A stretch of 64,000 bases of DNA from Cystobacter ferrugineus (GCF_001887355.1 NZ_MPIN01000006.1:248001-312000); one strand, 5' to 3'. Counted from the first letter of the stretch, positions 25,954-37,100 are shown. Program-made: numbers and translations. The notes: generated from the letters alone by a model not told the origin.

Positions 25954-26787
25954 ATGATGTCGAAGCGTTTGATGCTGCTGGTGACAGGTGCCCTCGCGCT
26001 GGTTCCGCTGTCGTCGGCTCACGCCGACCAGTTGCAGGACATCAAGAAGAAGGGCGAGCTGGTCTGTGGCGTGCTCGGTACCGATGAGCCTTTCAGCTTC
26101 ATCCAGAATCCCGCCAGCCGCGCGATCGTCGGCTACGACGTGGACCTGTGCAACGCGGTGGCGAAGAGCCTGGGCGTGAAGACCACCCTCAAGCAGCTCG
26201 CGGTGTCCGCGCGCATCCCCGAGTTGCAACAGGGCCGCGTCGATCTGCTGGCCGCCTCGCTCACCCACAACAAGGAGCGCGAGGCGCTGATCGACTTCTC
26301 TCTGTCCACCTTCATCACCGGGCAGAAGGTCATGGTGAAGAAGCAGAGCGGCATCACCCGGCTGGACCAGCTCGCCGGCAAGAAGGTCCTGACGGTCAAG
26401 GGCTCCACCATGGAGCAGAGCATCAAGAAGGCGGTGCCGACGGCCGTGATCGTCTCCTTCGACAACAGCCCGCAGGCCTTCCTCGCGCTGCAACAGGGCA
26501 AGGGCGTGGCCTACGTCAACGACGAGACCTCGCTGATCGACGACGCCTCCAAACTGGGCCCCGTGGCCAAGGACTACGAAATCCTTCCCCAGAACCTGTC
26601 CACCGAGCACTTCGCGCTGGGCCTGAAGAAGGGCGAGTCCGCGTTCCGGGAGCAGGTGAACAAGGTGCTGCGCGACCTGGAAGCGTCCGGTGAGGCCGAG
26701 AAGCTGTTCACCCGGTGGTTCGGCCCGGCCACCAAGATGAAGTTCCCCAACCGCCCGTTCAAGCTCGAGACCGACAAGATCGACTGA
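25954..26787 (+). CDS. amino-acid ABC transporter periplasmic substrate-binding protein
   Basis: A 277-residue protein; the ATG at 25954 has CGGGAG 6 nt upstream, with alternative ATGs at 25939 and 25957. The signal peptide (MLLVTGALALVPLSSAHA) is followed by the family-3 binding fold: LQDIKKKGELVCGVLGTDEPF, VGYDVDLCNAVAKSLGVK, LLAASLTHNKEREALIDFS. It resembles GltI/PEB1-type binders of Glu, Asp or other polar amino acids. It is the first gene of a four-gene import operon, with permeases and ATPase following. The specificity is inferred from the family. Confidence 0.9.
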   Translation: MMSKRLMLLVTGALALVPLSSAHADQLQDIKKKGELVCGVLGTDEPFSFIQNPASRAIVGYDVDLCNAVAKSLGVKTTLKQLAVSARIPELQQGRVDLLAASLTHNKEREALIDFSLSTFITGQKVMVKKQSGITRLDQLAGKKVLTVKGSTMEQSIKKAVPTAVIVSFDNSPQAFLALQQGKGVAYVNDETSLIDDASKLGPVAKDYEILPQNLSTEHFALGLKKGESAFREQVNKVLRDLEASGEAEKLFTRWFGPATKMKFPNRPFKLETDKID

Positions 26788-26839
26788 GCCCGGCGGAGGG
26801 TCCGCCCCCGACGGGGCGGGCCGTGGTCCTGAGCGGTCC

Positions 26840-27535
26840 ATGAACTCATTCGATGTCTCGATGCTGCTGTCCGGCCAGTACCACGACTGGCTCGTGAGCG
26901 GCTTCGCCCTCTCCATCAAGCTCACGTTGATCACGCTGGTGATCGCACTGCCACTCGCGCTGCTCGTGGCGGTGCTGAGGCTCGCACCGCTCGCCCTCCT
27001 GCGCGCGGTGGGCGTGGTGTTCGTCGAGGCGATCCGCAACGTGCCGCTCCTGGCGCACATGCTGTTCTGGTACTTCGGCGCGCCGGAGGTGTTGCCAGAG
27101 TCGCTCAAGGCCTGGCTGTACGAGCGCGACGTCGAGGCCGCCAGCGCCGTGATCGCGCTGGTGCTGTACACCGCCGCCTATATGTCGGAGGACATCCGGA
27201 GCGGCATCCGCTCGATTCCCAAGGAACAGATGGAGGCCAGTCGCGCGCTCGGCTTCAGCTTCCTCGGCGCCATGCGGTTGGTGATCCTCCCGCAGGCGCT
27301 GCGCGTGACCGTGCCGCCGTTGATCGGCCAGACGCTCAGCCTGTGGAAGAACACCAGCATCGCCATGGTGATCGGCGTCGCCGAGCTGATGTACCAGGCC
27401 CAGCAGGTGGAGAGCGCCAGCTTCCGCGGCTTCGAGTCCTTTGCCTTCGCCACCGGGGCCTACCTGATGATCTCCCTCGTCATCACCGGAGCCTCCGCCT
27501 GGTACCACCATCACCATCCGGTGCGGAGCGCCTGA
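26840..27535 (+). CDS. amino-acid ABC transporter permease (first)
   Basis: A 231-residue HisM/GltJ-type permease. Hydrophobic helices and the binding-protein-dependent signature are visible, with the EAA-like loop EQMEASRALGFSFLGAMRLV followed by ILPQALRVTVPPLIGQ, which contacts the ATPase. It stands between the binding protein gene and a second permease, 1 nt from the latter. The two permeases likely form a heterodimer in the inner membrane. Confidence 0.92.
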   Translation: MNSFDVSMLLSGQYHDWLVSGFALSIKLTLITLVIALPLALLVAVLRLAPLALLRAVGVVFVEAIRNVPLLAHMLFWYFGAPEVLPESLKAWLYERDVEAASAVIALVLYTAAYMSEDIRSGIRSIPKEQMEASRALGFSFLGAMRLVILPQALRVTVPPLIGQTLSLWKNTSIAMVIGVAELMYQAQQVESASFRGFESFAFATGAYLMISLVITGASAWYHHHHPVRSA

Positions 27536-27536
27536 G

Positions 27537-28235
27537 ATGTGGGAGATCCTCCAGACCTACTGGCTGTACTACCTGATCGGACAGTATCCGGAAGGTCCGC
27601 TCGGGGGCCTCGCGCTGACGCTGCTCCTGGCCGCGCTCGCCCTGGTGCTGGCCTTGCCGGTCGGCATCGTGCTCGCGCTGTGCCGCCTCTCGCCCTACCG
27701 CCTCCTGCGCTGGCCGGTGACCGCCGTGGTGTACGTGGTGCGCGGCACGCCGCTGCTGATGGTGGTGTTCTGGGCCTACTTCCTGCTGCCGTCGCTCACC
27801 GGGCAGATGACCGATCAGTTCAACACCATGCTGGCAGCGCTGGTGATCTTCGACGGCGCCTACCTCGCGGAGATCATCCGCGCCGGCATCCAGGGCGTCC
27901 CCAAGGGCCAGATGGAGAGCGCCCGCTCGCTCGGGTTCGACTACCTCCAGGCCATGCGGCTGGTGATCCTCCCCCAGGCGCTCCGCAACATGCTGCCCTC
28001 GCTGGTCAACCAGTTCGTGTCGACCATCAAGGAGACCTCGCTCGGCTACATCATCAGCCTCGGCGAGGTGTCCTTCGTCGCGACCCAGATCAACACCCAA
28101 CTGTTGACCCGGCCGGCCGAGGTCTACCTGCTGCTGGCGCTCACCTACTTCGTGATGTGCTTCAGCCTGTCGCGCTTCGCCTACTGGCTGGAGCGGCGGC
28201 TCGCCGCGGGCGCCTCGCACCCGGGAACGCGATGA
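27537..28235 (+). CDS. amino-acid ABC transporter permease (second)
   Basis: A 232-residue membrane protein paralogous to the preceding permease. It has the same EAA-loop layout ([20 protein letters not shown], then [18 protein letters not shown]) and about five helices. The start is 1 nt after the previous stop, and its TGA overlaps the ATG of the ATPase gene (ATGA, 28232-28235), so the three are coupled in translation. Confidence 0.92.
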   Translation: MWEILQTYWLYYLIGQYPEGPLGGLALTLLLAALALVLALPVGIVLALCRLSPYRLLRWPVTAVVYVVRGTPLLMVVFWAYFLLPSLTGQMTDQFNTMLAALVIFDGAYLAEIIRAGIQGVPKGQMESARSLGFDYLQAMRLVILPQALRNMLPSLVNQFVSTIKETSLGYIISLGEVSFVATQINTQLLTRPAEVYLLLALTYFVMCFSLSRFAYWLERRLAAGASHPGTR

Positions 28236-28987
28236 TCAAGCTCGAGAACGTCAACAAGTGGTACGGCGACTACCACGCCCTGGTCGACATCACCGAGGAG
28301 ATCTCCCAAGGAGAGGTGGTGGTCGTGTGCGGCCCCAGTGGCTCCGGCAAGTCCACGCTGATCCGCACGATCAACCGGCTGGAGCCGATCCAGAAGGGCC
28401 GCATCCTGGTGGACGGCCAGGACATCCACGGCCAGGGCGTCGACGTCAACGCGATGCGCAGCCGCATCGGCTTCGTCTTCCAGCAGTTCAACCTGTTCCC
28501 CCACCTCACCGCGCTGGAGAACTGCACGCTGGCGCCGACCCGCCTCCTCAAGCTCCCGCGGCAAGAGGCGCACGAACTGGCGATGTCGCTGCTGAACCGC
28601 GTCGGGCTCGCGGACAAGGCATCCGCCTACCCCGCGCAGCTCTCTGGCGGGCAGCAGCAGCGGGTGGCGATCGCCCGGGCGCTCGCGATGAAGCCGCCGG
28701 TCATGCTGTTCGACGAGCCCACCAGCGCGCTGGACCCCGAGATGGTCGGCGAGGTGTTGCAGGCGATGAAGGGGCTGGCGCGCGATGGCATGACCATGGT
28801 GGTCGTCACCCACGAGATGGGCTTCGCCCGGGACGTGAGCAACCGCGTGCTGTTCATGGACCAGGGCCGCGTCCTGGAGCGCACCACGCCGGAGCGTTTC
28901 TTCAGCCGGCCGGAACACCCACGCGCGCGGAAGTTCCTGGCCGACGTGCTCTCTCCCTGGCAGGGAACACCCGACGTGCGCACCTGA
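28232..28987 (+). CDS. amino-acid ABC transporter ATP-binding protein
   Basis: A 251-residue GlnQ/GltL-type ATPase. Walker A is GPSGSGKST (about residue 37), the Q-loop [17 protein letters not shown], the signature [16 protein letters not shown], Walker [15 protein letters not shown], and the switch His in [10 protein letters not shown]. It energises the uptake complex formed with the two preceding permeases. The segment 28988-29124 downstream holds no recognised gene. Confidence 0.93.
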   Translation: MIKLENVNKWYGDYHALVDITEEISQGEVVVVCGPSGSGKSTLIRTINRLEPIQKGRILVDGQDIHGQGVDVNAMRSRIGFVFQQFNLFPHLTALENCTLAPTRLLKLPRQEAHELAMSLLNRVGLADKASAYPAQLSGGQQQRVAIARALAMKPPVMLFDEPTSALDPEMVGEVLQAMKGLARDGMTMVVVTHEMGFARDVSNRVLFMDQGRVLERTTPERFFSRPEHPRARKFLADVLSPWQGTPDVRT

Positions 28988-29124
28988 GCCGCCTCGGCCT
29001 TCAGCGGCCAGGTGGACCTGCCCGTGGACTGCCACTGAGCGGACGGAAGGCGTCCGGCACCCTCGGAGCGAGCACGGCTCCCGGAGCTCGCGGCACACGT
29101 GACCTCCATGGTAGGGCCAGGGAC

Positions 29125-29319
29125 ATGACCATGCCGCAGTCCCCGGTGCCCGAGTTCAAGCACCGTGAGGTGCTCAAAGACCCAGGTTTCCTTCGAGAGC
29201 GTCTCTCCGCGCGTCCCCAGAAGGATTTCGAGGATATCTCTAGCGCCTACACCTACACGGTGACTGTGCAGTTGGCTGACTGGGACAGGGAGTTGGGTCC
29301 GGAGTCCTACCGCCCATGA
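29125..29319 (+). CDS. small hypothetical protein (64 aa)
   Basis: A short frame starting MTMPQSPVPEFKHREVLKDP and ending YRP, TGA at 29317-29319. Its mix of acidic, basic and aromatic residues (DFEDISSAYTYTVTVQLADW) is more protein-like than chance frames here, and its stop overlaps the ATG of the next, decayed gene. No family is recognised. It may be a fragment of a gene damaged in the same way as its neighbour. Confidence 0.35.
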   Translation: MTMPQSPVPEFKHREVLKDPGFLRERLSARPQKDFEDISSAYTYTVTVQLADWDRELGPESYRP

Positions 29320-29972
29320 CCCTCGCCCTCGCGGGCCTGGCCCGTTTCCCCTCTGAGCTACTCCTCGTCCTCATGGCCTGGCTGCTGCTCTCGCATCCGG
29401 TGCATCGGCTCCTGCTGCGCCTCACGAACTGGTGCTTCAACCGGGGCGCTTTCCGCGCGGCACTCGCCCTCACTCGAGTCCTGGAGCGCCTTCCCCTCGC
29501 GGCCTGGATGAGACCCATTCTGTGGCGGTGAGGAGCTCTACGCTCACTCGGCACTCGGCCACACGGAGAAGGCCGTCTCGGGGGCCCGCAACCTCGCGGT
29601 CCATGCCAAGACGGACGCGTGTCTGCCTTGCGCCAACTGCGCCATCAACATCTTCATCAACGCGGGCCTCTATCTGGAGGCACTCGACATCGAACGGGGC
29701 TGGCAGGGTCCGTCCAATCCCCCGGAACCGTCCGCGGCGCGCGAGTGGGCGCTTCTTCGAGGCTGGCGCCATGCACCCCTACCAGGGTCAGGGGGGAGAT
29801 GGCCTGCTGGCCTTGGGGGGATTGCCTCGCGGAGCTTGGCCGCCATGACGAGGCCCAGGAGGCCTGGCGGCTCGTCCTCACGCGAGACAAACAGAGTGGT
29901 GCGACCTCGCGGGCGGCCTCCCGGCTCGGGCTCCACGGGCCGGTTTTGGAAAAGGTGACAAAGGTGTCGTGA
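29316..29972 (+). pseudogene. frameshifted TPR-like membrane protein gene
   Basis: Three coding-like pieces in two frames. The first (29316-29531) encodes a 71-residue N-terminus with a membrane helix (ELLLVLMAWLLLSHPVHRLL) and AALALTRVLERLPLAAW. After a stop, a second frame from about 29530 encodes ELYAHSALGHTEKAVSGARN and CANCAINIFINAGLYLEALD, helical TPR-like units. Near 29750-29820 the first frame resumes with DCLAELGRHDEAQEAWRLVL, again a TPR unit, and ends at 29972. The pieces join sensibly only if two frameshifts are corrected, so the gene is probably dead, or the sequence has errors here. Confidence 0.6.
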
Positions 29973-29989
29973 CAAAGGCGTGACAAAGG
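29955..29989. repeat. three direct GTGACAAAGG repeats
   Basis: The 10-mer GTGACAAAGG occurs exactly three times, at 29955-29964, 29969-29978 and 29980-29989, with 4-nt and 1-nt spacers. The first copy overlaps the end of the decayed TPR gene. It may be a protein-binding iteron, or slippage scar near the insertion-element fragment. Nothing else in 29990-30148 is recognised. Confidence 0.5.
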
Positions 29990-30148
29990 TATCAAACGGC
30001 TCGTTGAGCGGGGTTGTACTCAGTCGCATCCTGTCGAAGTTCGAGGGTAACCGTTCACCGGATTGGCTTGGTTGAAGAGGAGACGGGCAGGAGGTGACCG
30101 CAGAAGTGGCGCTGGACAAGAGGACGTCTGGCGTGGTGTAGCAAGGGC

Positions 30149-30295
30149 ATGGTGCAGGTGGATGCCCGAGACGTGCAGATAGCGCAGCTGGAGAAGAGGC
30201 TGGAAGCAGCGCTGGCGCGTATCGCGCAGTTGGAGGGTATGTCACGCATTCTTGTGATAAGTGATCAATCCCCGACCAGCAGTGCCTGTTGCTGA
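30149..30295 (+). pseudogene. truncated IS66-like transposase N-terminus
   Basis: A 48-codon frame beginning MVQVDARDVQIAQLEKRLEA, a heptad-rich opening of the kind found at the start of IS66-family TnpC transposases (a coiled coil reading IAQLEKRLEAALARIAQLE). The likeness stops after about 31 residues (near 30240), and the remaining codons to TGA at 30293-30295 look random, so the element is broken. No terminal inverted repeats are evident. Any short coiled-coil protein could give this look, so the IS66 label is tentative. Confidence 0.45.
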
Positions 30296-30323
30296 AAATG
30301 CACTTGGTCTTGCCTGATGGAAT

Positions 30324-30815
30324 TTAGCGGAAGGCATCGACGACGTAGGCCGCTGCGGTGGAACCGTCGAGGATGGCCATTCCGGGCTTCGACTCGGGTC
30401 GCTTCCGCATTTGGTCCCGACTCAGCCGAGCCACCGCACAGATAGGGAACTTTTCGCTGTCTGGTGGGTGGGCCTCGTAGTACCGGATCACGACCTGGGC
30501 GCCACTCGTCCAGACCTGTCCGTACAAGCGAGTCGTCGATTCGAGTGTGCCGAAGTCGTCCTTCAGGATGCTCTCTATCGGCCCATCATAGAGGGTGACT
30601 TGCCTCGCATCGAGCTGGTTTGCATCAAGGTCCACCCAGGCGGCGTCCCCGACACGCAGCTTCAGCGCTCGCATCATCCTCTTGGCTTCCTCGGGGCATT
30701 CTTGTGGACCAGGAGTGCCATCCGGACGAAGAGCCACGCCGCCGGTTGTAGTGCAGCCGAAAGGCGTAACGAGCAGGACGACGGAGCTGAGCAGCAGGGC
30801 CTTGGTCGTGGGCAT
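30324..30815 (-). CDS. small lipoprotein, DUF2381-associated
   Basis: A 163-residue protein. The start at 30815 gives a signal peptide (LLLSSVVLLVTPFGC) with a lipobox ending at Cys. The mature protein includes LRPDGTPGPQECPEEAKRMM, IRYYEAHPPDSEKFPICAVA and ends with AAYVVDAFR. Similar small lipoproteins lie next to DUF2381 genes in myxobacteria, sometimes labelled serine/threonine kinase-associated, but no activity is known. The upstream DUF2381 gene ends 11 nt before its start, so the pair is an operon. Confidence 0.75.
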   Translation of the reverse strand: MPTTKALLLSSVVLLVTPFGCTTTGGVALRPDGTPGPQECPEEAKRMMRALKLRVGDAAWVDLDANQLDARQVTLYDGPIESILKDDFGTLESTTRLYGQVWTSGAQVVIRYYEAHPPDSEKFPICAVARLSRDQMRKRPESKPGMAILDGSTAAAYVVDAFR

Positions 30816-30826
30816 GAACGGCACTT

Positions 30827-31759
30827 CTACTGCCGAATCAGTGTGTGATCCATCGCAACGGCCACCTGTAGGAGACCGTCCCCACGGAAGATCTGGAGGG
30901 CCAGATCGGCAAGATGCCCCTGGTCCGTCTGGAAGGAGCTCTTGTCCACAACGACCGCGATCTTCCCTGATTGACCGGGAACGATCTCGTTCCGGTCCAT
31001 GCGAAGCGCAAAGGGCCGAGCCGTGTAGCTGGTGAAGTCGCGGGTCAGGTAGGCACCGTCGAGCCTCCAAGGCTCACCGTAGTCGGTGTTCTTCAGGTGA
31101 ATCACGACTGCTGCCTTGCCGGGACCCTCGAAGACCTCGACCCGCGTGTCCATGTCCTCGTTTTTCGAGCGCCAGAATCTCACACGGCGAAACGGCGTCT
31201 TCTTCACCTGTCCATTCGCGAGCAGGATCGCGTAGGCATGATCGACCGAGTTCTCTTCCTTCTTGAACCGCTCGTTCTCCTCGCGCAGAACGCGCTCGCG
31301 GTTGAGGGAGTCATAGAGGGATGAGAGGACCGCGTTGTAGCTGTCGTGGTCCTTGAATACGTTGACCTGATAGTCGATCCATCCCCAGTCCTCGCGGCGC
31401 TTGGGCTTCACCAGGAACGTGAACTCCGTCCCGTCAACGAGCGTCACGAGCAGGGGAAGCGCCTCGCCGTCGTCGAGGTCACGCAGCGGCTCCAGAACCA
31501 CCTTCTTGCCGCCCACGAGGGGAGGCTCGAACCGCCCCTCCCACGCCAAGAACTTCGTCTTCGCCGGATTGACCTCGTTCTCGAAGCGGAACGCCGTCAC
31601 CACCTGCCCGGAAACGTAGATGGACGGCGCCTCCTGGCCTGGATGGGCCGGCACCTTGAGGGTCCGAACCTTGAGCTTTTCTTCCATGTCCCTGGCCAGT
31701 GCCGGAGAAGCCATCAGGACGAGAAGCAGGCCACACCTGAGAAGTGGGAAAGTGCGCAT
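30827..31759 (-). CDS. DUF2381 (TIGR02268) secreted protein
   Basis: A 310-residue protein with signal peptide (LLRCGLLLVLMASPALA). The core has YVSGQVVTAFRFENEVNPAK, FLAWEGRFEPPLVGGKKVVL, a helical Glu/Arg-rich linker near residues 160-185, and a C-terminal beta domain with IAVVVDKSSF. This matches the paralogous family TIGR02268/DUF2381, restricted largely to Myxococcales, where many copies accompany small lipoproteins or kinases. The function is unknown; the beta-rich ends suggest an envelope-binding role. Confidence 0.85.
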   Translation of the reverse strand: MRTFPLLRCGLLLVLMASPALARDMEEKLKVRTLKVPAHPGQEAPSIYVSGQVVTAFRFENEVNPAKTKFLAWEGRFEPPLVGGKKVVLEPLRDLDDGEALPLLVTLVDGTEFTFLVKPKRREDWGWIDYQVNVFKDHDSYNAVLSSLYDSLNRERVLREENERFKKEENSVDHAYAILLANGQVKKTPFRRVRFWRSKNEDMDTRVEVFEGPGKAAVVIHLKNTDYGEPWRLDGAYLTRDFTSYTARPFALRMDRNEIVPGQSGKIAVVVDKSSFQTDQGHLADLALQIFRGDGLLQVAVAMDHTLIRQ

Positions 31760-31888
31760 GGTGGAGCCAACGTAACAGGACGGGTGTGGGGGCATCCAGT
31801 CCTCGCACGCCCCTCCTGTAGGCTGCCGGTCACCGTCCCTATTTGGGGAGCCCAGGAATCGCCGGAGCCGACACGGCAAGCCCCAAAC

Positions 31889-33028
31889 TCAGAACCCAGA
31901 CATCTTGGAGAGGATTTCCTTCATCACCTCCGAGGTGCCTCCGCCGATGGTGATGAGCCGGATGTCGCGCCAAGCCCGCGCGATGTGCGTCTCCTCGATG
32001 TAGCCCATGCCCCCGAAGAACTGCTGGACGTCGTAGGCCACCCTCTGCGCCAGGTCTCCCGCGAACAGCTTCGACATGGAGATCTCCCGCACCGCGTTCT
32101 CCTTGGCATTGAACAGCGCCACCGCGTGGTACGTGAGCCGCCGGGCTGCTTCGATCGCCGCCATGTGCTCCACCAGCTTGTGCCGCCACACCTGGAAGCC
32201 GAGCAGCGGCTTGCCAAACGCCTGCCGCTCCTTCCCGTACGCGAGCGCGTCCTCGATCATCCGATCCATGCCGCTCACCGCCGACAAGGCCCCCACCAGG
32301 CGCTCGCCCTGGAAGTTCGTCATGATGTGGTAGAAGCCCTGGTTCTCCTCGCCCAGCACGTAGCGCCGGGGGATGCGGCAGTCCTCGAAGTACAGGATGG
32401 CCGTGTCCGACGACAGGTTGCCCACCTTGTCGAGCTTCTTCGACACCGAGAAGCCCTTCACGTCCGTGGGGAACGTCACCAGTGTCACGCCCTCGTGCCC
32501 CGGCCCCCCCGTGCGCACCCCCAGCGTGATGAAGTCCGCCCGCGTGCCATTGGTGATCCACATCTTCGAGCCGTTGATGACGTAGTCATCCCCGTCCCGG
32601 CGCGCCGTCGTCTGCAGGTTGGCCACGTCCGAGCCCACTCCCGGCTCGCTGATCCCCAGCGCGGCGATCTTCTCCCCCGCCAGCGCTGGCGCCAGGAACT
32701 CCCGCTTCTGCTCGTCCGTGCCAATCTCGTTGATGATCGGCGTGGCCATCTGGCCCTGCACCAGCAGCGCCATGTTCACGCCCGCGTTGCGGCTGCGCGT
32801 CAGTTCCTCGGTGAGGGCCGTCACGTACCAGTAGTCCAGCCCACTGCCGCCATACGCCGGATCATGGTTGATGCCGAAGAAGCCCAGCTCGCCGCACTTC
32901 TTGAAGAGCTCCCTCGGGAAGATGCCCGCTCGATCCCACTCCAGGGCGTGCGGCGTCATCTCCTTCTCCACGAACGTACGCACCGTCTTGCGAAAAGCCT
33001 CATGCTCCTCGGTGAAAGGGTTCAGCAT
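31889..33028 (-). CDS. acyl-CoA dehydrogenase
   Basis: A 379-residue FAD enzyme. It shows the usual helical-sheet-helical layout: [47 protein letters not shown] and [12 protein letters not shown]. In medium-chain enzymes the base is a Glu in the C-terminal YEGT motif; here that place reads IGGGTSEV. A Glu in FQGERLVGA matches the alternative base position used by isovaleryl-CoA and long-chain dehydrogenases. The start at 33028 begins [12 protein letters not shown]. It catalyses alpha,beta-dehydrogenation of an acyl-CoA, perhaps branched-chain. It is divergent from a secreted protein gene. Confidence 0.9.
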   Translation of the reverse strand: MLNPFTEEHEAFRKTVRTFVEKEMTPHALEWDRAGIFPRELFKKCGELGFFGINHDPAYGGSGLDYWYVTALTEELTRSRNAGVNMALLVQGQMATPIINEIGTDEQKREFLAPALAGEKIAALGISEPGVGSDVANLQTTARRDGDDYVINGSKMWITNGTRADFITLGVRTGGPGHEGVTLVTFPTDVKGFSVSKKLDKVGNLSSDTAILYFEDCRIPRRYVLGEENQGFYHIMTNFQGERLVGALSAVSGMDRMIEDALAYGKERQAFGKPLLGFQVWRHKLVEHMAAIEAARRLTYHAVALFNAKENAVREISMSKLFAGDLAQRVAYDVQQFFGGMGYIEETHIARAWRDIRLITIGGGTSEVMKEILSKMSGF

Positions 33029-33080
33029 GGTCGCCGGGCTCCTTGGGTGTCGGGATGTGACACGGCGATAGTACACCCCC

Positions 33081-34175
33081 ATGACTGGTGCCGCTCTCGT
33101 CCTCCTCGCGCTCCTGTCGGCTCCCCCGGCCGCCCGTCCGCCCACCGGAGAATGGCTCCGTGAACACTGCCGCATGGGAGCGGCGGACCCCCAGAACCCC
33201 TGGGCGCTCGCCCACGGCCTCCTCTCCGAGAGCCGCTCCTTCCGGGCCCGCGATGGACGCTCCGCCGTGCAGGTCATCGTCTCCGACTTCCTCCGCCGCG
33301 AGGGCTCCTCCCCCGGCGCGGACCTCCGCTTCGACCCCGCCACCGCCAACGGCACGCCCGTGGAGCCCCACCCCCACCTCCTGGTGAAGTCGTTGCTGCT
33401 CGCGGGCCTCGCCCCCTCCCACTCCTTCCGAGCCGCCTGGGGCCCCATCACCCTCGGCGCCCTCGTGGAGGACTTGAAGCGGGACTTCCGCCGGGACTCC
33501 GCCCTCTCCCCCGAGGGCGCCTGGACGCTCGACGCCCTCTCCCATGCCCTTCCCCCCGGTGCCTCCTTCATGACGCGGGACGGCGCCACCGTGCGCCTCG
33601 ACGCGGTCATGGACGAAGCGCTCGCGCTGCTCGAGCGCGAGGAGGCCGAGCTGCTCGCGGGCATGAAGGCGGGCCTTCCCCAGGTGCCCAAGCGCCACCA
33701 GGGAATCTACGCCCATCCCTGTGGTGGACTGCACCTCGTCCAGGCCGTCCTCGCCCACGCGCGCCACCCCGCCGTGCGCGCCGCCTGGGGCTCCCGGCTC
33801 GACACCCAGGTGGACCTGCTCCTCTACCGGCTCGCCTCCGAGTCCCGCCAGTACGACGCCGCCCTCACCTCCACCCTCCCCGCCCACCGGCTCCCCGTGC
33901 TCCTCCAGATGATGAAGTTCTACGGGCACTGGCTGGAGACGCTCGGCCGCTACCGCGACGAGACGGGCTGGACTCCCACGCCCGCGCAGCTCCAAGCCAT
34001 ACAGCAGGCGGGCGCGCTCCTGGATGGTGCGGTGCGCCGGCTCGATGCGTCAGGTGTCTGGCGCAATCGCGACGCGTTGAAGGCGGCGAGCCCCTCGCTC
34101 TTCCTGGATCTCCTCGGTGACACGTGCCACGCCGCGCGGGGATGGCATGACTGGAGACGCACCCTGGGCGGTTGA
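33081..34175 (+). CDS. hypothetical secreted protein
   Basis: A 364-residue protein with a short signal sequence ([20 protein letters not shown]). It is mostly helical, with [20 protein letters not shown] near the front, [20 protein letters not shown] in the middle and [17 protein letters not shown] at the end. Cys/His placement hints at a metal site or disulphide but no family is recognised. The next gene starts within or just after its stop, so it is probably co-transcribed with the PHP lipoprotein and the beta-barrel gene. Confidence 0.65.
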   Translation: MTGAALVLLALLSAPPAARPPTGEWLREHCRMGAADPQNPWALAHGLLSESRSFRARDGRSAVQVIVSDFLRREGSSPGADLRFDPATANGTPVEPHPHLLVKSLLLAGLAPSHSFRAAWGPITLGALVEDLKRDFRRDSALSPEGAWTLDALSHALPPGASFMTRDGATVRLDAVMDEALALLEREEAELLAGMKAGLPQVPKRHQGIYAHPCGGLHLVQAVLAHARHPAVRAAWGSRLDTQVDLLLYRLASESRQYDAALTSTLPAHRLPVLLQMMKFYGHWLETLGRYRDETGWTPTPAQLQAIQQAGALLDGAVRRLDASGVWRNRDALKAASPSLFLDLLGDTCHAARGWHDWRRTLGG

Positions 34176-34189
34176 TACAACGCCTCGCC

Positions 34190-37100
34190 ATGCCCATCCC
34201 CCCTCGCCTCCTGGCCGCGAGCCTCGCCCTGGTTGGGCTCACCCTCGCCGGCTGCAAGAAGGAGAGCTGCCTCGGCAACGAGGCGTCCTGCCAGGTCTCC
34301 AGCCCCTGCGAGACGTTGAGCTACGCGTGTGAGGCCTCCTCCGGCTCGGCCCTGGAGCTGCGCGTGCTCACCCCCGAGGACCAGCGCGTGGGCAGCCATG
34401 CCCCGTCCGGCGGAAACGAGACCGTGCCCGGTGGGCTCAACGCCATTGCCTCCCGGGGAGACATCCTCCTGGGCAATGACAGGGCGGTGGCCGTCATCGC
34501 CGGCATCGGCAACGCCCACCTGCTGGATCCCAATGGTGGCTCGCTGCTCGACCTGGGCGTGCGCGGCGCGAACAACGACGGACTCAACCAGATGCTCCCC
34601 GTGGTGGGCGTGCTTCCCGCGGACGCCGCGCACTACACGTCCATGCGGCTCATCGACGAGCGGCCCCGGCGCGTGGCGGTGCAGCTCGATGGCACGCTCG
34701 ATGGCCGGCCCGAGTTCCCCATCCACACCCTTTACGAGATGCGGCCGTGCGAGCCGGGCGTGCGCGTGCGCACCGAGGTGCTCAATGCCTCCGTGGATCC
34801 CCAACTCTGGGCGCTCGCGGACGGCTTCTACTGGAGCGGCCGCGAGGCACTGCCCTTCACGTCCGCGCCCGACAGGGGCTACTCGCACCCCTCCTTCAGC
34901 CTGCTCACCATCGGCGACGTCTACAGCCGCGTGCCCTATCTGGTGGCGGCGCTCCCCTCCGAGCCCGGCGTGAGCTACGCGCAGGTGGCCTGCGGATCCA
35001 AGGACACGGTGGAGGGCTTCCAGAGCGATCAGATCTCCCTCTCCGGACTGCCGCGCACCGTGGTGCCGCCGCGGGACTACCTCGTCTTCGAGCGCTTCCT
35101 CGCCGTGGGCGAGCGGGGCGACGCGGCCTCCGGCGTGAACCTCGCGCTGGAGCTGCGACAGGCGCTGCGGGGCGAGAAGTACGTGACCCTGCGAGGAACG
35201 GTGAACCGCCGCGCGCCCCCCCGTGAGCCGGGGCACGAGCTGAGCGTCTTCATCAGCGAGGGCGAGCTCGCCGCGGACAAGAGCACGCGCATTCCCTGGA
35301 GCCAGGTGACGCCCGACAGCGCGGGCCGCTTCGAGGCCCGGGTACCCGCCGGACGAAAGTACGTCGTGGAGGTGTACGCCTTCGGCCGCAAGGTGGCGGA
35401 CCGGCAGCTCGACGTGGTGAACGAGGACGTGGAGCTGGGCACGTTCGCCGAGCCCTCGCACACCCGGCTCACGGTGAACGTGTCGGAGGCGGACACGTTC
35501 GCCCCCCTCACCGCCGAGGTCTTCCTCGTCCCGGTGGATGCCGCCACCCGGCAAGGCACCGAGGGCGACCTGCACGGCGCCTTCACCTCCTGCGCCCCGT
35601 GGCTGGGTTCTCCCGCGGGCCCCTCGCCCGCGTGCAATCGCTTCCTCGTCGTCAACGGCTTCGCCCAGGTGGAGGTCCCCCAGGGCCGCTTCCACGTCTA
35701 TGCCTTCAAGGGCCCCTTCTGGACGCTCGACCGGGAGACGGTGACGTTCGGCGACACGGACACGGCGCTCGACTTCTCGTTGAAGAAGCTGCCGCTCCAG
35801 CCCTCCGGCACCGTGAGCGCGGATCTGCACGTGCACGGCGCCGCCAGCTTCGACAGCTCCCTGCCCGACCAGGACCGCGTGTTGTCCTTCGCCGCCACGG
35901 ACCTGGAGGTCATCGTCGCCAGCGACCATGACGTCGTCTACGACTACAGCCAGGTCGTCGAGAGCCTGGGTCTTCAGCAGCGGATGAGCACCGTGGCGGG
36001 CCTGGAGACCACCGGCCACATCCTCTGGCTCAAGCGCCACGGCTATGACATCCCGCTCGTGGTGGGCCACTACAACTTCTGGCCGCTCGAGTACGACCCG
36101 ACGAAGCCGCGCAACGGCGCCCCGGACGACGAGCGCGTCGAGCCCGGCGAGTTGTTCGATCGCGTGAAGGCCAGCGCCCCCGAGCCCCTGCGCGACCAGC
36201 TCATCGTGCAGCTCAACCACCCCTGGGCCAACCAGGAGTTCGGTCGGGACCTGGGCTTCCCCCGCGCGCTCGCGCTCGACATCCGTCAGAACCTGCCCAC
36301 CACGGACGATGGAACCAACGCGGGCCTCTACGTGCGCTCACCCAAGGGCGGCTTCGCCAACAACGGCCAGCACACCCAGGAGGTCATGAATGGCTCAAGC
36401 AACGATCTGCTCCCCTCCTACCGCGCCTTCTGGTTCTACGTGCTCGGCCAGGGTCAGCTCGTCACGGGCACCGCCAACAGCGACTCGCACAGCCTCACCG
36501 ACAACACCGTGGGCGTGCCCCGCAACATCGTCTACGCGGACACCGCCGCCGGCCCCGGCTTCGACACCGCGCGCTTCAACGCCGCCCTCAAGGCGGGCGG
36601 CTCCTTCGGCACCAACGGGCCCGTCATCGAGGCCACGCTCGACACGCCCGCCGGGCCCCAGCGCTATGGCCTCACCCCCGTGGTCCCCTCGGCCGATGCC
36701 CGGCTCCACCTCGAGGTCTCCGCCGCCCCGTGGGTGCCCGTGGACGAGGTGCGCATCATCGTCAACGGCCGCCTCGTGCGGACGCTGAGCGGTGGGGAGC
36801 TCGCCCGCCCGGCGGATGCCTTCGGTGATGGGGAGCTCCTGCGCTACCAGGGCAGCCTCGCGCTGTCCGAACTCGTCACCGTCCCCGGGGACGCGTGGCT
36901 CGTGGTGGAGGCTGGCACCCGGCTGCAACCCACCGCGGACTTCGGCGGCGTGGGAAGCCCGGAGCCCGATGGCATCCCCGACACCGGGGACAACAACGGA
37001 GATGGCGTGGTGGACCGGAACGACATCGCCCCGGGCTCCTCGTCCGGCCCCCTGCGTTCCGCCGCGCTCCCCACCAGCGAGGCGGACCCGCTGTTCCACT

